From: Micrasema longulum
Lineage: Eukaryota > Arthropoda > Insecta > Trichoptera > Brachycentridae
DNA: 64,000 nucleotides
Direction of reading: 5' to 3'
Assembly: GCA_022494885.1 (NCBI GenBank)
Contig: JAGVSM010002913.1
Coordinates: 62,001 to 126,000, forward strand
Shown one piece after another: positions 53,196-64,000 of the stretch. The number at the start of each line of letters is the position of its first letter. Position 1 is the first letter of the stretch. A program made the position numbers and the translations under genes. Under the pieces are notes generated by a model. That model had not been told where the DNA came from and did not search any database. It saw nothing but the letters and a program-made list of their open reading frames with translations.

Positions 53196-53489
53196 CTACA
53201 CTCAATTTTATTTCTCATTAGTTTTACCAGAGACAACATTTCGATTCTTGTCCATAGTGGTCTAAATTAGCTTCCATTCTCCTTATATTGTCAACACTGG
53301 GATGACATCATCTATATGCTCTGTGATTGGTCGTTTGTTTTGTCACCGGCAGTTGGCGTCATGCACAATTTTTTGCCATCTAGTCAAAAATATTCGTCCA
53401 GGGTTCTGGTTCTATTTCAAATACAGAACTATGTTCTTCTTTTACCTGAACACAGAAGAGTTAAATAATTAATACTTTGTCTAATATGC

Positions 53490-53743
53490 CTCGTGGTGTA
53501 ATGGTCAGCGCGTTTGCCTACCAAGCAAGAGGTCTCGAGATCGATTCTCGACATGGTTGATATGAAATATTGATTTAAAAGGGTCATCAAACATCAAAAT
53601 ATTTCTTAGAACCTGGACAAGTACCGGAAGCGTAAGACTGATCATGTTGTTTTCACGTAACAAAAAAAGATCAAGATACGTTGCGATTGGTGTACCAATG
53701 CAGTGCCCTATGCACCATTAGGTGCAGAAAGAAAATGATGATG
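53490..53743 (+). mobile_element. SINE1, full length, with AATATGC duplication
   Basis: CTCGTGGTGTAATGGTCAGC, GCGTTTGCCTACCAAGC, GATCGATTCTCGACATGG, GTACCGGAAGCGTAAGACTG, GATACGTTGCGATTGG, ACCAATGCAGTGCCCTATGC, ACCATTAGGTGCAGAAAG and ATGATGATGA. AATATGC flanks it at 53483-53489 and 53744-53750. It faces the inverted copy 300 bp upstream. Confidence 0.85.
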
Positions 53744-53750
53744 AATATGC

Positions 53751-55039
53751 GTAGTTTTTAAATAGCTATTTAACTGCCTACCTAAATTGAAATCATTGGG
53801 GCCAAAAATATTATTTTATGTAATACAATATAATAATGCACATTAACATTCCAATAATCTGGATTAATCAGTTTTAGATTTCTTATTTTAGTTTTAGATT
53901 TCACATAAAAAACTTACTTAAACTTGTCTAGCAAAGTTAATTGCACAATTAAACTAAATTAAAAACTTTGCTTTTTTTCATTCCTTGACAATGATCAGGG
54001 TATTTGGCGACCCGGATGGCTGGATGTATTTTGTAAAATTAATAATACTTTATTATCATATTGTTTCTGTCTATAATAATAAGAAGACATTTACCAAAAC
54101 GTTCGTACGATGTTTTTTTAAAGAACGATTCATGTTATACCCAAAACCCGCACGACTTTGGTTCAGAAGCACCTCTCCTTTACCGCACCTAGATGTTTAA
54201 TATTTTAGAAGAGTGTATGTAGCTTTTAAGGACAAAGCCTAATTTACAATGAGGAATTCACGACTGGATTTTCGTCTACGGGAGGAATTTGAGTAGGAAA
54301 CTCATTGACCGTTTTTTTGGTGTTTTTTATGTCAATCAAATGTTTGTTATTGTTTGATTTATTTATTGTGTCATATACATAAGTGCCATGTGTTATTTTT
54401 AAAGAAGTTTCTTATTTTGTATTATATTTGTTGTGTATAAATGTCGTTTAAGTTTAATATTTGTCTGGTTTATAAGAGTCGGGACTTTAAAAAATTCGAA
54501 ATTAAATATAGTACTGTAAGTAAAGTGGTTTATTTTCAATCTACGCCCACGTAAAAACTTGTGTTTGTAGTCAGCAAATGCGTTAATATAGAAACATTTA
54601 TTTTCAGCTAATGTCAATAACATATCCTTAATTGCAGACTGGTTTAATGAGTGTGTACAAAGTTGTTGTCCTTAAGAGTATTTGTAGCCATTTACATTTT
54701 TTTGTAAATACATGGACTTGAAGTGATTAAATTAAAACCTTAGCAAAAATTAGAATCAATTATATTTTTAAAATAACTCGATTGATTCAAACATTGTAGG
54801 TCTCCTATACTTATCTGGTAAATTTGAAGGGCAATACGACAATTGTTTTGTACAACATAGTCAGTATTATGAATGGCAATCAAATTACTAAAATGTTAAA
54901 TAGGTAATAAATATAAAGCCAACATTTTAAATAATAAGAATTTACAAGAAGTTCTCTAGAAGACCTTACGCGTCGATGCCGATGCCACTTTTTTAAGAGT
55001 TTAACAATAATAATATTAAAACCTGGGATCATTAATTTT
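53751..55039. other. No gene seen
   Basis: AT-rich. Frames at 53985-54200 and 54399-54623 are unrecognised. Confidence 0.4.
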
Positions 55040-55565
55040 TTAAATTAAATTTTAAATTCTTCTCTGGGTGCATGCCCGGAATTGGACGTCTGCAATAATG
55101 TTAGGCAACATTATTTAGTATACAGCTGCCCGTAAAACCTCCGCTGAAAACTTGGCAGACAACAGCCGCAAGTTCAGCCAGGAATTTCTTCTCCTCCCTG
55201 CTCCTAAGCTCGCAATTTTGCATCGTACAATGAAATGTAGGATCTGATATTTCTCTGGGAGTCTGACGATGTGTCAGAAATACTGCAGATTTTGGATTTT
55301 AATCGATTTTAGACGTCTTCGTTTCGGACCCATCAAATTTTGAGGATCCTTCTAAACACGCATATCTCAAACGCTTCCAATTTTTTGATAATCTTTTCGC
55401 TGAGGTTCAAGCCGTCATTTCAAACAAAAGCACAGAAAACACTTAGATTATTAGATATTCGGAGATTTCGATTAATACCACGACAGAACAACATTCTTCT
55501 CATCTTGATGAGCATGGATCTAGCCTGTTCTATACGGCATTTTTTTCAATATCAATACTAACATC
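55040..55565 (-). mobile_element. RTE LINE C-terminal fragment
   Basis: Minus strand: RIEQARSMLIKMRRMLFCRG then NRNLRISNNLSVFCAFV, then EKIIKKLEAFEICVFRRILK, then WVRNEDV and, at the end, LLQTSNSGHAPREEF. These follow the RTE order: ARxxFxKMRxLL..RNLNxxLRxR.LxC..., MKKLEAFExWxYRRILKI.W.xRVxNEDV. Stops and frameshifts are present. The plus 73-codon frame is a shadow. Confidence 0.75.
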
Positions 55566-57461
55566 TTAATTTTCGTTTAACCCTTCCGGGCCTAAGAGAA
55601 GGATCTAGGGTTCTCAGGTAGAATATTTTTTTAGTTTTTTTTTAATCATCACATTAATTCAATTTTAACGAAATCTCACCCCATTAGGTTAAAAATGTAC
55701 CAAAATTATTCAAATATTTTTCAGAAGAACACTTTTAATTATACGAGTAATTAACATTTGTCCGCTTTTCATTAATTGCTCCGCAGTTCAGAAATCTTTG
55801 ATATGTTCGTCAATTTGCACGTGTGCTTTTTGCTGTCTGGTCTCTATTTTCCAGCCATTACTACAAAAATTTGGATTCTCTGATAACGGGTGTCGCGAAA
55901 TTAAATCAGTACTGTTCAATGTGTCACAGCACTGCGGCGCAATGTCATAAAGCATCCCCTCGCAATAGTATTTTATAAAAAAAATAAGAATTTATAAAAA
56001 AAATGAAACAGTTTTATAATCTACCATGTCAATCATAATTACTTTTTAAAAATGAAAAAAATCGTATTTATAGCATTTTAGCTGGGGTATTAACGATGAC
56101 GCCCGGGTCACGAACTCGCGGATTATTTTCACGTTCAGGCTCAGAAAGGTTAAGTGGATTCTAAGGTACTTAAACCATTTTTACCTTACCTTTTAAAGTT
56201 TTTATCCTTAAATCATCAACCCTGTATTGATTACCTCAAATACGGTGTTTGTTAATTGTCAAATATTATGTTGTACTTGCGTTGAGCTTTAGACCATATT
56301 TATATATACACACAAAATAGTAACGTAATATTTAAAAATAGCTTATTACTTAATTGTACAACCTTTGTTACAATATGGTATTGTTGGATGGGGTGGTGCA
56401 TATGCCAATATATTAAACCCTCTTAAAATAGTTCAAATATTAGTTATTAAAGTAATTTTAAAGAAAACCTCTACTGAAAGTTTATAAAAATTATTTAAAG
56501 TTCATACAATAGACACTCTTTATAAAATAAATTTCATTATACAAATTTATAAAAAAGAAGAAATAAAAGAATTTGAGATGAATAAGTCACTAAGATATCA
56601 AAATAATATAAAAATTCCTTAATTCCACACAAGTCACGGTCAAAATAGCTTTATCTTCAAAGGCGTCAAAAATTACAATAATTACCCCAATGAACTATAA
56701 AATATTAAAACGAATATATCTATAAATAAATTCAAGGTAAATTTAAATAATTTTTTGTACAATTGTAAAAACTGCATTGATGTTTGATTATTATGAACGT
56801 ATTATTATTTTCTGTTTTTTTTCATATATTCTATGTTTTTGACTTTTTTTCTGATGTTCTTGTATATTCAAAGTGATATAAACTCTAATAAGTAAATAAC
56901 TATAATAGTGTAAGTCACTGTCCAAGCACAAGAGTAAGTCTATTTTTTTGAAGAGTTACAGTGATAACATTTACTAGATGTATAAAAGTAGATTTGTACA
57001 GAATTTTTAAAAAACATGTGCCATTTATGAAATTTATTAATAAAAAAAATAAAAAATATATTCAAGATCAAAAATGTAATCAGGTACTTTTTGTATGAGC
57101 GTCCAGTGGAATTTTCAGCTATCATAGTTATTTATACATAAAAGGTGAAAATAATCGGTGTGGCAATATCGTTATACCGGAATTCGTATTTAAAATAATT
57201 GCAACTAATTAGTTAAGAGATCTTATACAAGAAATATGAAACGCGTAATATGATTTTATTTAAATGAGTTTGTATACGTAAGAAGAAAGTGCTTTCCTGC
57301 GGAATATGCAGAAATAACTAACTAATAAAATCAATTTGATATCTTATTTCATTGGCTGCCTCAGCGTAATACAAGTTTATTGATTGCGTTAAGAAGTAAG
57401 TAGGTACTTGATCAAGAAAAGTCGTTTCCAATATTCATATTAAGAATGCGATCATTTAGAA
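55566..57461. other. AT-rich DNA, no gene seen
   Basis: Nearly 1.9 kb without a recognised element. The frame at 56940-57125 (minus) is chance-like. Confidence 0.45.
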
Positions 57462-57510
57462 CAGGGGTCTCCAAACTTTGTAGCATAAGGGCCACACCGA
57501 CTCCTCCTCT
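57462..57510 (+). mobile_element. hAT-type terminal fragment
   Basis: ACAGGGGTCTCCAAACTTTG, TAGCATAAGGGCCACACCG has the CAGGGGTCxCCAAACTxxTxGxxxxxGGGCC form common at hAT ends. Only this end is visible, next to D1. Confidence 0.5.
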
Positions 57511-58012
57511 AAAGTATCGTTTGCACGCACGTGGAAAATACAATACATAGGACAATATCGTCTTGTCCCGGCTCCGTGAACAGCCTCGACCGCGCAGAAC
57601 AGAACGCTGGGATAATACGCGGCCGCAGTTTACACGTGAGCGCTTGGAAAATGAATACACGACGACGGTTACGAGCGAGTTCACAAAAAATATTATTTAT
57701 TGCTATACCAAGATGTATAGGAATTGTTTAAGGACGACATAAATTATTCAAATGCATTTATTCTGCAATATTTTCGGCAGGAAAAATGCACGGGAGCGAG
57801 AAGAACACGTCGGGCAAATTGTTATTGTCATAAGGTACTGTCCGTGCCCGAGGGGGTAATCATTGTTCCGTGGAGATAGCCTGCCCAGATATTGCTCTGT
57901 GACAATGTCACGGAATATTGTCCAGTCCTGCAAATTGCAGTTTACACGTCGACAATAGTTCGATCCTGGGATAGAACAATATTGTATTGTCAACATGTAA
58001 ACGGCATTTAAG
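57511..58012 (+). mobile_element. D-family element, copy 1
   Basis: Ends are inverted: left AAAGTATCGTTTGCACGC, right (complement) AAATGCCGTTTACATGTTG. Between them RACAATATTGT-like words recur. A short open reading start, MNTRRRLRASSQKILF, occurs at 57651 and, in changed form, in the other copies; the D3 version continues TLELLEYE. CGGCTCCGTGAACAGCCTCG and GGAGATAGCCTGCCCAGAT are marker blocks shared with D2 and D3. A TIR DNA transposon; the superfamily is not certain (PIF/Harbinger is a guess). Confidence 0.65.
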
Positions 58013-58139
58013 TTCCAAGGCCCAATATTGAATTAATTTAGGTATTTATTATACTTAGTGCGGATACACAGTATCTAATGTAATACTTAATAATCACTGT
58101 TAAAATAAAGTAGGATATCATTCATTAGTTAAGTAACAA

Positions 58140-58265
58140 TAAAAAAACGAGTAAAAATATTAATGAAGAAGCTTGTGTAGCTTTGAAACCGGTCGGTAGA
58201 AAAAATATAAAATAAGTGGTTTAAAACAAAGTTGCTTTATATTTTTTTTATTATAGTATTTAAAA
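58140..58265 (+). mobile_element. PLE-type end, diverged
   Basis: GAAGAAGCTTGTGTAGCTTT, GAAACCGGTCGGTAG, AATAAGTGGTTTAAAACAAA and GTTTGCCTATAAATTAAT. It is like the right half of the 6690-7010 foldback. The CTGANGA box is not preserved. Confidence 0.6.
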
Positions 58266-58379
58266 TGTTTGCCTATAAATTAATTCACATAATTGTATTA
58301 CACTTAATTTGAATTAGTTGTACCTTTTTCACTGTTCAGAAAACATAACATATTGTGTAAATTATTATAATAAACTTCG

Positions 58380-58632
58380 ATTGTCAGCCGTATAACATTT
58401 AAAATTATTTATAAAAATAAAAATACGCGTTCAGTTTCATTCCACTTTTATTTATAATTTTTACCAGTGACCGGGTTTTGTCGTGACCAGTATGACGATG
58501 TCGGTCACGACGAAACCCGGTCATTGGTAAAAATTATAAATAAAAATGGAATGAAACCATATATGTATTTTTATTATAATAATTAAAATGAAGTTCCACC
58601 AAGAAACGTCAGTAAAAAAAAAACTCAATTCA
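58380..58632. mobile_element. Penelope-type foldback, second copy
   Basis: CATTCCACTTTTATTTATAA, TTTTTACCAGTGACCGGG (left) face CGGTCATTGGTAAAAATTAT, AAATAAAAATGGAATG (right). The core is ATGACGATGTCGGTCACGAC, GAAACCCGGT: the hammerhead-like CUGACGA has its first C changed to A here. GGAACTTCATT..CAAGAAACGTCAG matches the left flank of 14209 in reverse. Confidence 0.7.
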
Positions 58633-58735
58633 CCATTCTGCCTATGTTCAAACATCCATATTCCTTCAATATACGGTGGTTGAATCCAGTTGTCTATAAA
58701 AATTTGGATAAACTCAAAACATTGTCATTTAAATT
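58633..58735. mobile_element. M-family fragments
   Basis: CACCATTCTGCCTATGTTC, AAACATCCATATTCCTTCAA, then GTTGAATCCAGTTGTCTATA and TTTGGATAAACTCAAAACAT. Confidence 0.6.
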
Positions 58736-58850
58736 TATTTTATTGACGACCGGTTTCGAGGCTACAGGTGCTTCCTTATCAAACTTGTTAAGCTTAGAAA
58801 TCGGTCAGTTTTTATTATAAATATGTGTTTTTATTTATTGTGAATGCAGT
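58736..58850 (-). mobile_element. PLE-type end, third variant
   Basis: In reverse: TTGATAAGGAAGCACCTGTA, GCCTCGAAACCGGTCGTC. It looks like a decayed CUGAUGAAGG-stem-CGAAACCGGU end with an imperfect stem. Confidence 0.45.
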
Positions 58851-58859
58851 TTTTTGGTA

Positions 58860-58990
58860 GGATTAACTTTTGTTTATTGGTAAGGTATCTAAAATAAAAT
58901 AATATTGTTGGATTAAATTCTGATTTTAATTGAATTCAATAACAATACTTTATTTTGGATACCTTACCAAGAACGTGTTTTATTTTAATT
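58860..58990. repeat. Small foldback
   Basis: TGGTAAGGTATCTAAAATAA and CAATAATATTG-like arm at 58879-58912 mirrored by CAATAACAATACTTTATTTT and GGATACCTTACCA at 58938-58972. After it CCACAAAGTTGGTGCTTTAA resembles PLE tails. Confidence 0.65.
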
Positions 58991-59299
58991 TGAATTATTT
59001 AATGAATTACCACAAAGTTGGTGCTTTAAATATAAATTTTATAACTGAGACATATTTTCCTATTGGCAATACGCTCAATGCCTCTATTATTTCCAAACAC
59101 ATTCTCCAAGATCTGATGAAAGTAATCAAGAATACAGGAAATATTTTAAAACAAAAGAAAGTATAATGCTTATATTATTTGTATTGTTCCACTCAATACG
59201 GAAATTTGTTACAATATGATATATTTTCAGGATATGAGTGGTTATAGAAAAAAAGCGTAACGTTTCGTATTGTTTATATTATTTACAACTGAGATATTA

Positions 59300-59390
59300 A
59301 TGACTTTGAGAAGGGAATATGGAAGTCTAGGCATTTACAGGGCTAGTAACCCGTCATTGGCTGATTTAAGTGACCATTTGCTACCTAGAA
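59300..59390 (+). mobile_element. M-family terminal fragment
   Basis: GAGAAGGGAATATGGAAGTC, TAGGCATTTACAGGGCTAGT, CCGTCATTGGCTGATTTAAG and TGACCATTTG. Confidence 0.7.
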
Positions 59391-59509
59391 GATTAGAAAA
59401 AAGGAACATTTACGATTCACCATTGAATGAAAAGCGGAATGTTTTTGAGGAATAGGGTGGTTGGATAAGTTAACAATGACGGTTTAAGTGTAAGTTTCTA
59501 AGATTTTGC

Positions 59510-59800
59510 TAGTGGAGGGTTAGAGCTCCTACCCCAGTTGGAGATTGCCAGAAAACACGATGTTGGTGTTCCAAGGTATATTTATTACATGACGAATAAA
59601 TATACGGAACTTTCATGGAACACAAAAGTAAAAGCGATGATGAGTTGAACCGGCTGCACTTGAACTACATGTGCTGGAACTAAGTGACTGGGTCGAGTTG
59701 ACTTTTTTGGCTGACTTGTTTGAGCTGACTGGACGTCGCCACATCCTGTGGTCTCTTTATAGGCCACGTTCCTTTGTTTTTGCCTGCATGGCGTGAATGT
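59510..59800 (-). mobile_element. Possible solo LTR
   Basis: On the minus strand: GGCCTATAAAGAGACCACAG (TATA-like), then about 170 bases later TCATGTAATAAATATACC (poly(A)-signal-like), TTGGAACACCAACATCGTG and TTTTCTGGC. A TATA box and AATAAA at this spacing are typical of an LTR. No matching second LTR, primer-binding site or coding region is seen, and boundaries are unknown. The 60-codon minus frame is part of it. Confidence 0.3.
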
Positions 59801-60162
59801 ACTGCAGAACGTTTCTCTTATGTAGACGGATGTTTTATGTGCAATACTGTAAGTCTTGCAGAATACAATATATTGTATTCAATACAAACGATGACTTGCT
59901 TCATCGATCGTTGCTCTTTATTTTAGGTGAAATCATTGCACGTGTGTGTGTCATCGATCAATGGACTATGACCCCCAAAAGTAGTTTTTTGGAAAATTAA
60001 AAATTATTTTTGATTTTTTCCTTCCTTTTCTTTCCCTTTTTTAACTTTTGATCCCATAAGATTAAACGTGTTAATAATTATAATCAGTGCACGTTAGTGT
60101 GAGCTTCCAGTGGCACGTGTCCTATCAGAACGTTGGTTTTGTATTTTTGTGCAACTACTGTT
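59801..60162. other. No gene seen
   Basis: Mixed composition; a 67-codon frame at 59797-60000 is unrecognised. Confidence 0.4.
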
Positions 60163-60925
60163 AAAGACCGTTAACACGTAGATGATGCAATATTGTTTTG
60201 TCCCAGAAATTGATCATTGTCCACGTGTAAACAGCAATTTGTTAGACAAAAGATTGTTCCGAGACATAGCTACCGAGATAGACGGGCAGGCTATTTCCAC
60301 GGAAAAATTATTATCCCCCACCACCGCGAATACGCACGGACAGGACCTTGTGATAATATCTCAGAGTAATAATTCGCCTGTAGCTATATTGCATGGAACA
60401 AAAGCGTTCCAAATTTTTGGTTTGGTTTATAGTTCAACAGCAATCGTGTAACGAACGGTTTCGGTTTGCTCTTGCAATTCTCGACATGAGTACATATGGC
60501 CCGTTGTATTGCTGTAAACTGTAGCTAACTTCGTGGTTGATAATCGAATAATAGTTTTTGTCCGTATGGGGGACTCTATAAGCCAGTGGCGTGTTATTAC
60601 TTTAAGGACAATAGCGATCTGCTCGACGCGTGCGCGTCACTCTAGCGTATCTTCTGCTAAAAATGGTGGCAGGAAAAAATCTTTATTATATAGTTCGTTC
60701 TTTAACAAATCTTATACATCTTGGCGTAAAATATTTTTTTTTTCTAGATTTCGCTCGTAATAAACGCCGTCATGTATTCATTTTTACAGCGCTCACGTGT
60801 GAACTACGGCCGAATTTTCGTATTGTCTCAGCGGTCTGTCTCGCGCGGTCAAGGCTGTATACGGAGCTGGGACAAGACAGTATTGCAATATCTATTGCAT
60901 TGTCCACATGCAAACGATCCTTTAG
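60163..60925 (-). mobile_element. D-family element, copy 2 (longest)
   Basis: Ends: TAAAGACCGTTAACACGTAG (left) and, in complement, AAAGGATCGTTTGCATGTGG (right). On the minus strand it has CAGCTCCGTATACAGCC, MNT-stop-RRLLRA (degraded start), a middle shared with 20873-21135, then GAAATAGCCTGCCCGTCTAT. It is about 760 bp against 500 for copy 1, so copy 1 lacks the middle. The plus-strand frames (60182-60451, 60533-60760, 60630-60962) are not genes in my view. Confidence 0.7.
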
Positions 60926-61502
60926 TCTAATAACCATATTTCTTTCATCCATGGTTAAATAATGGTGAAGGTGTAAGATAATTAGAATTTGTACGTAAAT
61001 ATTATTAGCGTCTGATTTAAAATAAGCAGTATTAATATGTTTAAAGCATTAATCGTAATGGTAAAAAAATTCAATAACTATATGAGGGTATTCGAATCAA
61101 ATTTAAAAATCTCCACCAAAAACTAAAAATTAGTTATTGATGCCAAATTAAACTATACATAAAAATCTAGCTTCCTAAATAATAGCGTAATTTAAATCCG
61201 TCTCTAAATCTTGCAAAAACAGATTATAATTATACTACTTGACACCGCAAACTTATAATTCTCCATTAAGTTGGTAAAGCATAATTAGAAATCTCGTGGA
61301 TGGAACATCGTGTTAGTGTAATTACTGTTCTGACTAAGAGACGCGTGAGTCTGGAAACCGGTAAACATATAGCTGTTACATAATTGAAGACGTGAGTGGA
61401 TAAAGGCATTATGTGACAAATACAGCATAATCAGTGATATCTGTGATTACTGTTTTGAACACAAGTACAATTATTGATAATATAACACATTCGTTCATTC
61501 TC
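60926..61502. other. No gene; a decayed PLE end at 61330-61380
   Basis: Contains TTCTGACTAAGAGACGCG, TGAGTCTGGAAACCGGTAAA: a PLE-type hammerhead-like motif with CUGACUA (G8 changed) and an imperfect stem. The rest is AT-rich. Confidence 0.5.
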
Positions 61503-62064
61503 AAAATTATAGTCCTTAAAATAAAGCTTGATTAGAATGACAGCTGTTAAACTAATTTCATTAGTTATGGGAAATTACTGATCACTGATCGAATCGATTT
61601 TATCAGTTATTTCATGTCATCATGAAACTCTGTTTCCGAAAATTGATATAAAAAACGCAAAAACAAGCCTATCATAGTGTGTTTAACACAATTATTCACA
61701 AAAAAATGAGACATTTATGCTTTTTTCATGAACAACATCAAATGAATTATTTTTTTATTCGACCAATTTACATTGATCAATTTGTCCCATCTCTAACGTT
61801 TTTGCAAAATGATGTAACCTTGTAAGAACGTCGTTGATAATTAGGTTTGTTTTAGTTTTTTTTTTAGTTTTAAAGCTGATTTTATATTTTAATGTTGATT
61901 TATGTTCCAAGCATTGTATTAAAAAAATAAATTAACACCCCAGATATAAATGATTTTTCGTGTGTCAATATAAATAACTCCTTTGACGTTACTACAAAGT
62001 TATATCGTCACTTTTTCTGACAACTGTCATTCTAATCATGTTACATTTTAAGGACTATAGTTTT
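61503..62064. mobile_element. MITE with TA-flanked inverted repeats, about 560 bp
   Basis: Left 61503-61548 and right 62020-62064 are inverted with a handful of mismatches: TATAGTCCTTAAAAT, ATGATTAGAATGACAG. TA sits at each edge (TA|GTCCTTAA), as in Tc1/mariner-type insertions. AT-rich interior, non-coding. Confidence 0.75.
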
Positions 62065-63469
62065 CTGTTACTTTTTGAAGGTGTAGTTGGTTTTTTATGA
62101 AATGGTTGTGGATACATAAAATCTTCATCTATGTGAAAAATAATATTTTTGAAAATTTGCGACAAAACTCCTTCATTCACTTATATCTTTACTAGATTTA
62201 CTAACATTTATTGGGATTTTTAAAATTATAAAAAGAAATGTGTCGTTGAAAAACCTTCAAATTACTCATAGACACAATACAAAGTGAACGGTAGGTTAGT
62301 AGGTACTAAGAAGTGAATAAAAAACATATGATAATAGAATGAAAGGAAAATGAAAGTCACATAAAGTATTTTGAAATTGAAATGTGTAGAACATTCTTAC
62401 AAGTGTAGGCCGAATTTTCAATGAAGGAAAATATTTAATTCATTTGTCGTCTAATGAAAAATTATTACGTACACGTGAACAAAAGCTTGCATTATCTATG
62501 CCCTTAGAATCACTAATTTAACAATAAAGCCTATTCAATCGTAATGTGCTAGTATTTTATCAAAACGATTTAATTTTTATTTTTCTCTTTGTAAAATTAA
62601 CAAAACGCGAGTTAAAGTTTTTTTTGTAATATATTATTGTTCTATGTATTTTTTGTACTAGCGACTACCAAGGAGCTTCTATTTAGGTAGGTACGCATTT
62701 TTTCGGCATAACATTCAAAATTAAACATCAAAAATAATGTGTCTTCACCGAGGTAACCAGTGCCGAGGACACATAACAATAATATCCTTTTTTGCACGTG
62801 AGAATATGTACACGTAAAAAACATAAATCGAGAGAAAATTTCAAAACACAATTTAAAACACTGAAAATTTTATACACATATATTTTATTTATCTCTGTAA
62901 CCTACATACTATTTATATTACTAAACGCACAAAAAATAAAAACATACACCATAGCTTTAACATGTACATTTACTAAAGTATTGTAGTGAAGTGATATTTC
63001 AAAATTGGTTTGACCTAATAACACAAACCATTTTTTATAGCATATTTAAACATTTTCTCTTTACTAATTGTTTAAATAGATAGTGGAAGTAAAATATAGA
63101 GAGGAATCTAGGTTTGTATGAAAAACAGACTAAGTTGACATTTTATCCTCTCTGTTTGTTTATGATTTTAGGTTTTTAGGTTTGTTTGATAAAGAATTCA
63201 TGAAGTATAACAGCTATCAAGTCGTGTTAAGATAATTCAATTTACATGTTTATCAATAAGATACTTTGATCTAGTTTGTAATCTAGAGTATATTATAATA
63301 ATATGATTTCTCAGTTACTCCAAGACCCCTTTTTTTTCATTTTATTAATACACAAAAAATTATTAGAAATAATAATTTCCGGGGTCGTTTCTTTTTGCTA
63401 TACACGTTTTAATCATAACCTTATCTGCGTGCGAATACTTAAGGTTTAGATATACATAGAAAATTCTTA
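62065..63469. other. AT-rich DNA, no gene seen
   Basis: No recognised element; frames at 62642-62986 are chance-like. Confidence 0.45.
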
Positions 63470-64000
63470 AGCTGGGTTCGCACGAGGACCATACAATATA
63501 CAATACAGTATTATCCTGTCCCAATTCCATGAACAGCCTCGACCGTATAGGTCAGAAAAATGGCACAATACAACAATTCTACCGTAGTTCACACGCGGAA
63601 TGCTGCAAAGGTGAATACACGACGAAGTGCGTTACGAGCTAGTTTGCGAAAAATATTATATAGTTTATACTATGAAACATTAGAATTGCTGGAGTACGAA
63701 TTTAATAATAATATTATTACAATATTTGAGTTTGTCCAAATGGTGGCGAAATGGTGAATTTTACACAGTGTGTAAAGTGGCCACTTAAACTAGCTAATGA
63801 CAGGTCATAAGCCCTGTAAATGCCTAGACTTCCATAATCCCTTATTTAAGAAATTCTCCATCCCTGTTGTTATTTGTTAATAATATTATTGTTTTTCTCC
63901 GACAATGTCGGCAGGGAAATAAAAAGAGTAATCCATTGTCCCGGGGAGATAGCCTGCCCGTCTATCTCTGGAACAATGTCTAGGTCCATTGTCCTGTTAT
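63470..64000 (+). mobile_element. D-family element, copy 3, cut by window end
   Basis: CCAATTCCATGAACAGCCTC, GTAGTTCACACGCGGAATGC, VNTRRSALRASLRKILYSLY then ETLELLEYEFNN, and GGGGAGATAGCCTGCCCGTC. The frame is longer and cleaner than in copy 1, so this is the best view of a possible coding start. An M-family fragment interrupts it at 63717-63883. The 3' end lies past 64000. Confidence 0.7.
63717..63883 (-). mobile_element. M-family fragment inserted in D copy 3
   Basis: ACAGTGTGTAAAGTGGCCAC, TTAAACTAGCTAATGACAGG, CATAAGCCCTGTAAATGCC, TAGACTTCCATAATCCC and CATCCCTGTTGTTATTTG, an M-family arm in reverse. Confidence 0.75.

Noticed and set aside
60182..60962. Four ORFs of 60-110 codons
   Set aside because: They fall inside the D-family transposon copy, are not conserved in the other copies and carry no motif.
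1..64000. CRISPR array, operons, ribosome binding sites or bacterial terminators
   Set aside because: The sequence is eukaryotic repeat DNA; no regularly spaced short repeats with unique spacers were seen.

Overview
The window is eukaryotic nuclear DNA, almost certainly from an insect. It is very AT-rich and has no operons, no rRNA, no intact tRNA gene and no confident intact protein-coding gene. It is packed with decayed transposable elements. Three things point to a lepidopteran: a Helitron-like 5' end at 46716, LINE tails with the motif GGCAATAAGCCCGCC, and RTE-type LINEs that end in trinucleotide tails. This placement is an inference from memory of such repeats; no marker gene fixes it.

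Layout. 1-5.2 kb: AT-rich DNA, a broken coding fragment that looks like the C-terminal coiled coil of TACC (1026-1285, minus), and a MITE with a perfect 36-bp inverted repeat (2416-2692). 5.1-7.7 kb: LINE debris and a Penelope-type foldback. 8.46-9.04 kb: a large heptanucleotide array with a 49-bp higher-order period. 10.8-20 kb: SINEs, LINE C-termini, and Penelope ends with hammerhead-like cores. 20-25 kb: nested inverted-repeat elements. 27-33 kb: SINEs, a TTAA-flanked MITE, a GC-rich foldback, and LINE reverse-transcriptase remnants. 33.3-37.1 kb: a Penelope-like element (PLE) cluster with a GIY-YIG endonuclease fragment and three hammerhead motifs. 38-44.7 kb: a 0.6-kb palindrome, a composite LINE locus with a SINE insertion, and a LINE nested in an RTE. 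45-52.2 kb: MITEs, a Helitron-like end, a 431-bp near-perfect palindrome, RTE pieces and a second copy of the composite LINE locus. 52.9-64 kb: two opposed SINEs, an RTE fragment, and three copies of a transposon family (called D here), the last cut by the window end.

Family names used below are mine. M is a foldback/MITE-like family with at least 12 copies. D is a TIR DNA transposon of about 0.5-0.8 kb. SINE1 has a tRNA-like head and an (ATG)n tail. SINE2 has a head reading GTGGCGCAG. SINE3 has a head reading GGCTNGTNTTGCGG.

The most interesting biology is a set of hammerhead-ribozyme-like motifs from three PLE sequence groups. All three groups pair a CUGANGA box with GAAAC across a stem-loop and carry one extra base before stem II. 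Two have a palindromic stem III (ACCGGU or ACUAGU) that suits dimeric folding. PLEs elsewhere are known to carry hammerhead ribozymes. The regions between elements are AT-rich, with no recognisable gene.
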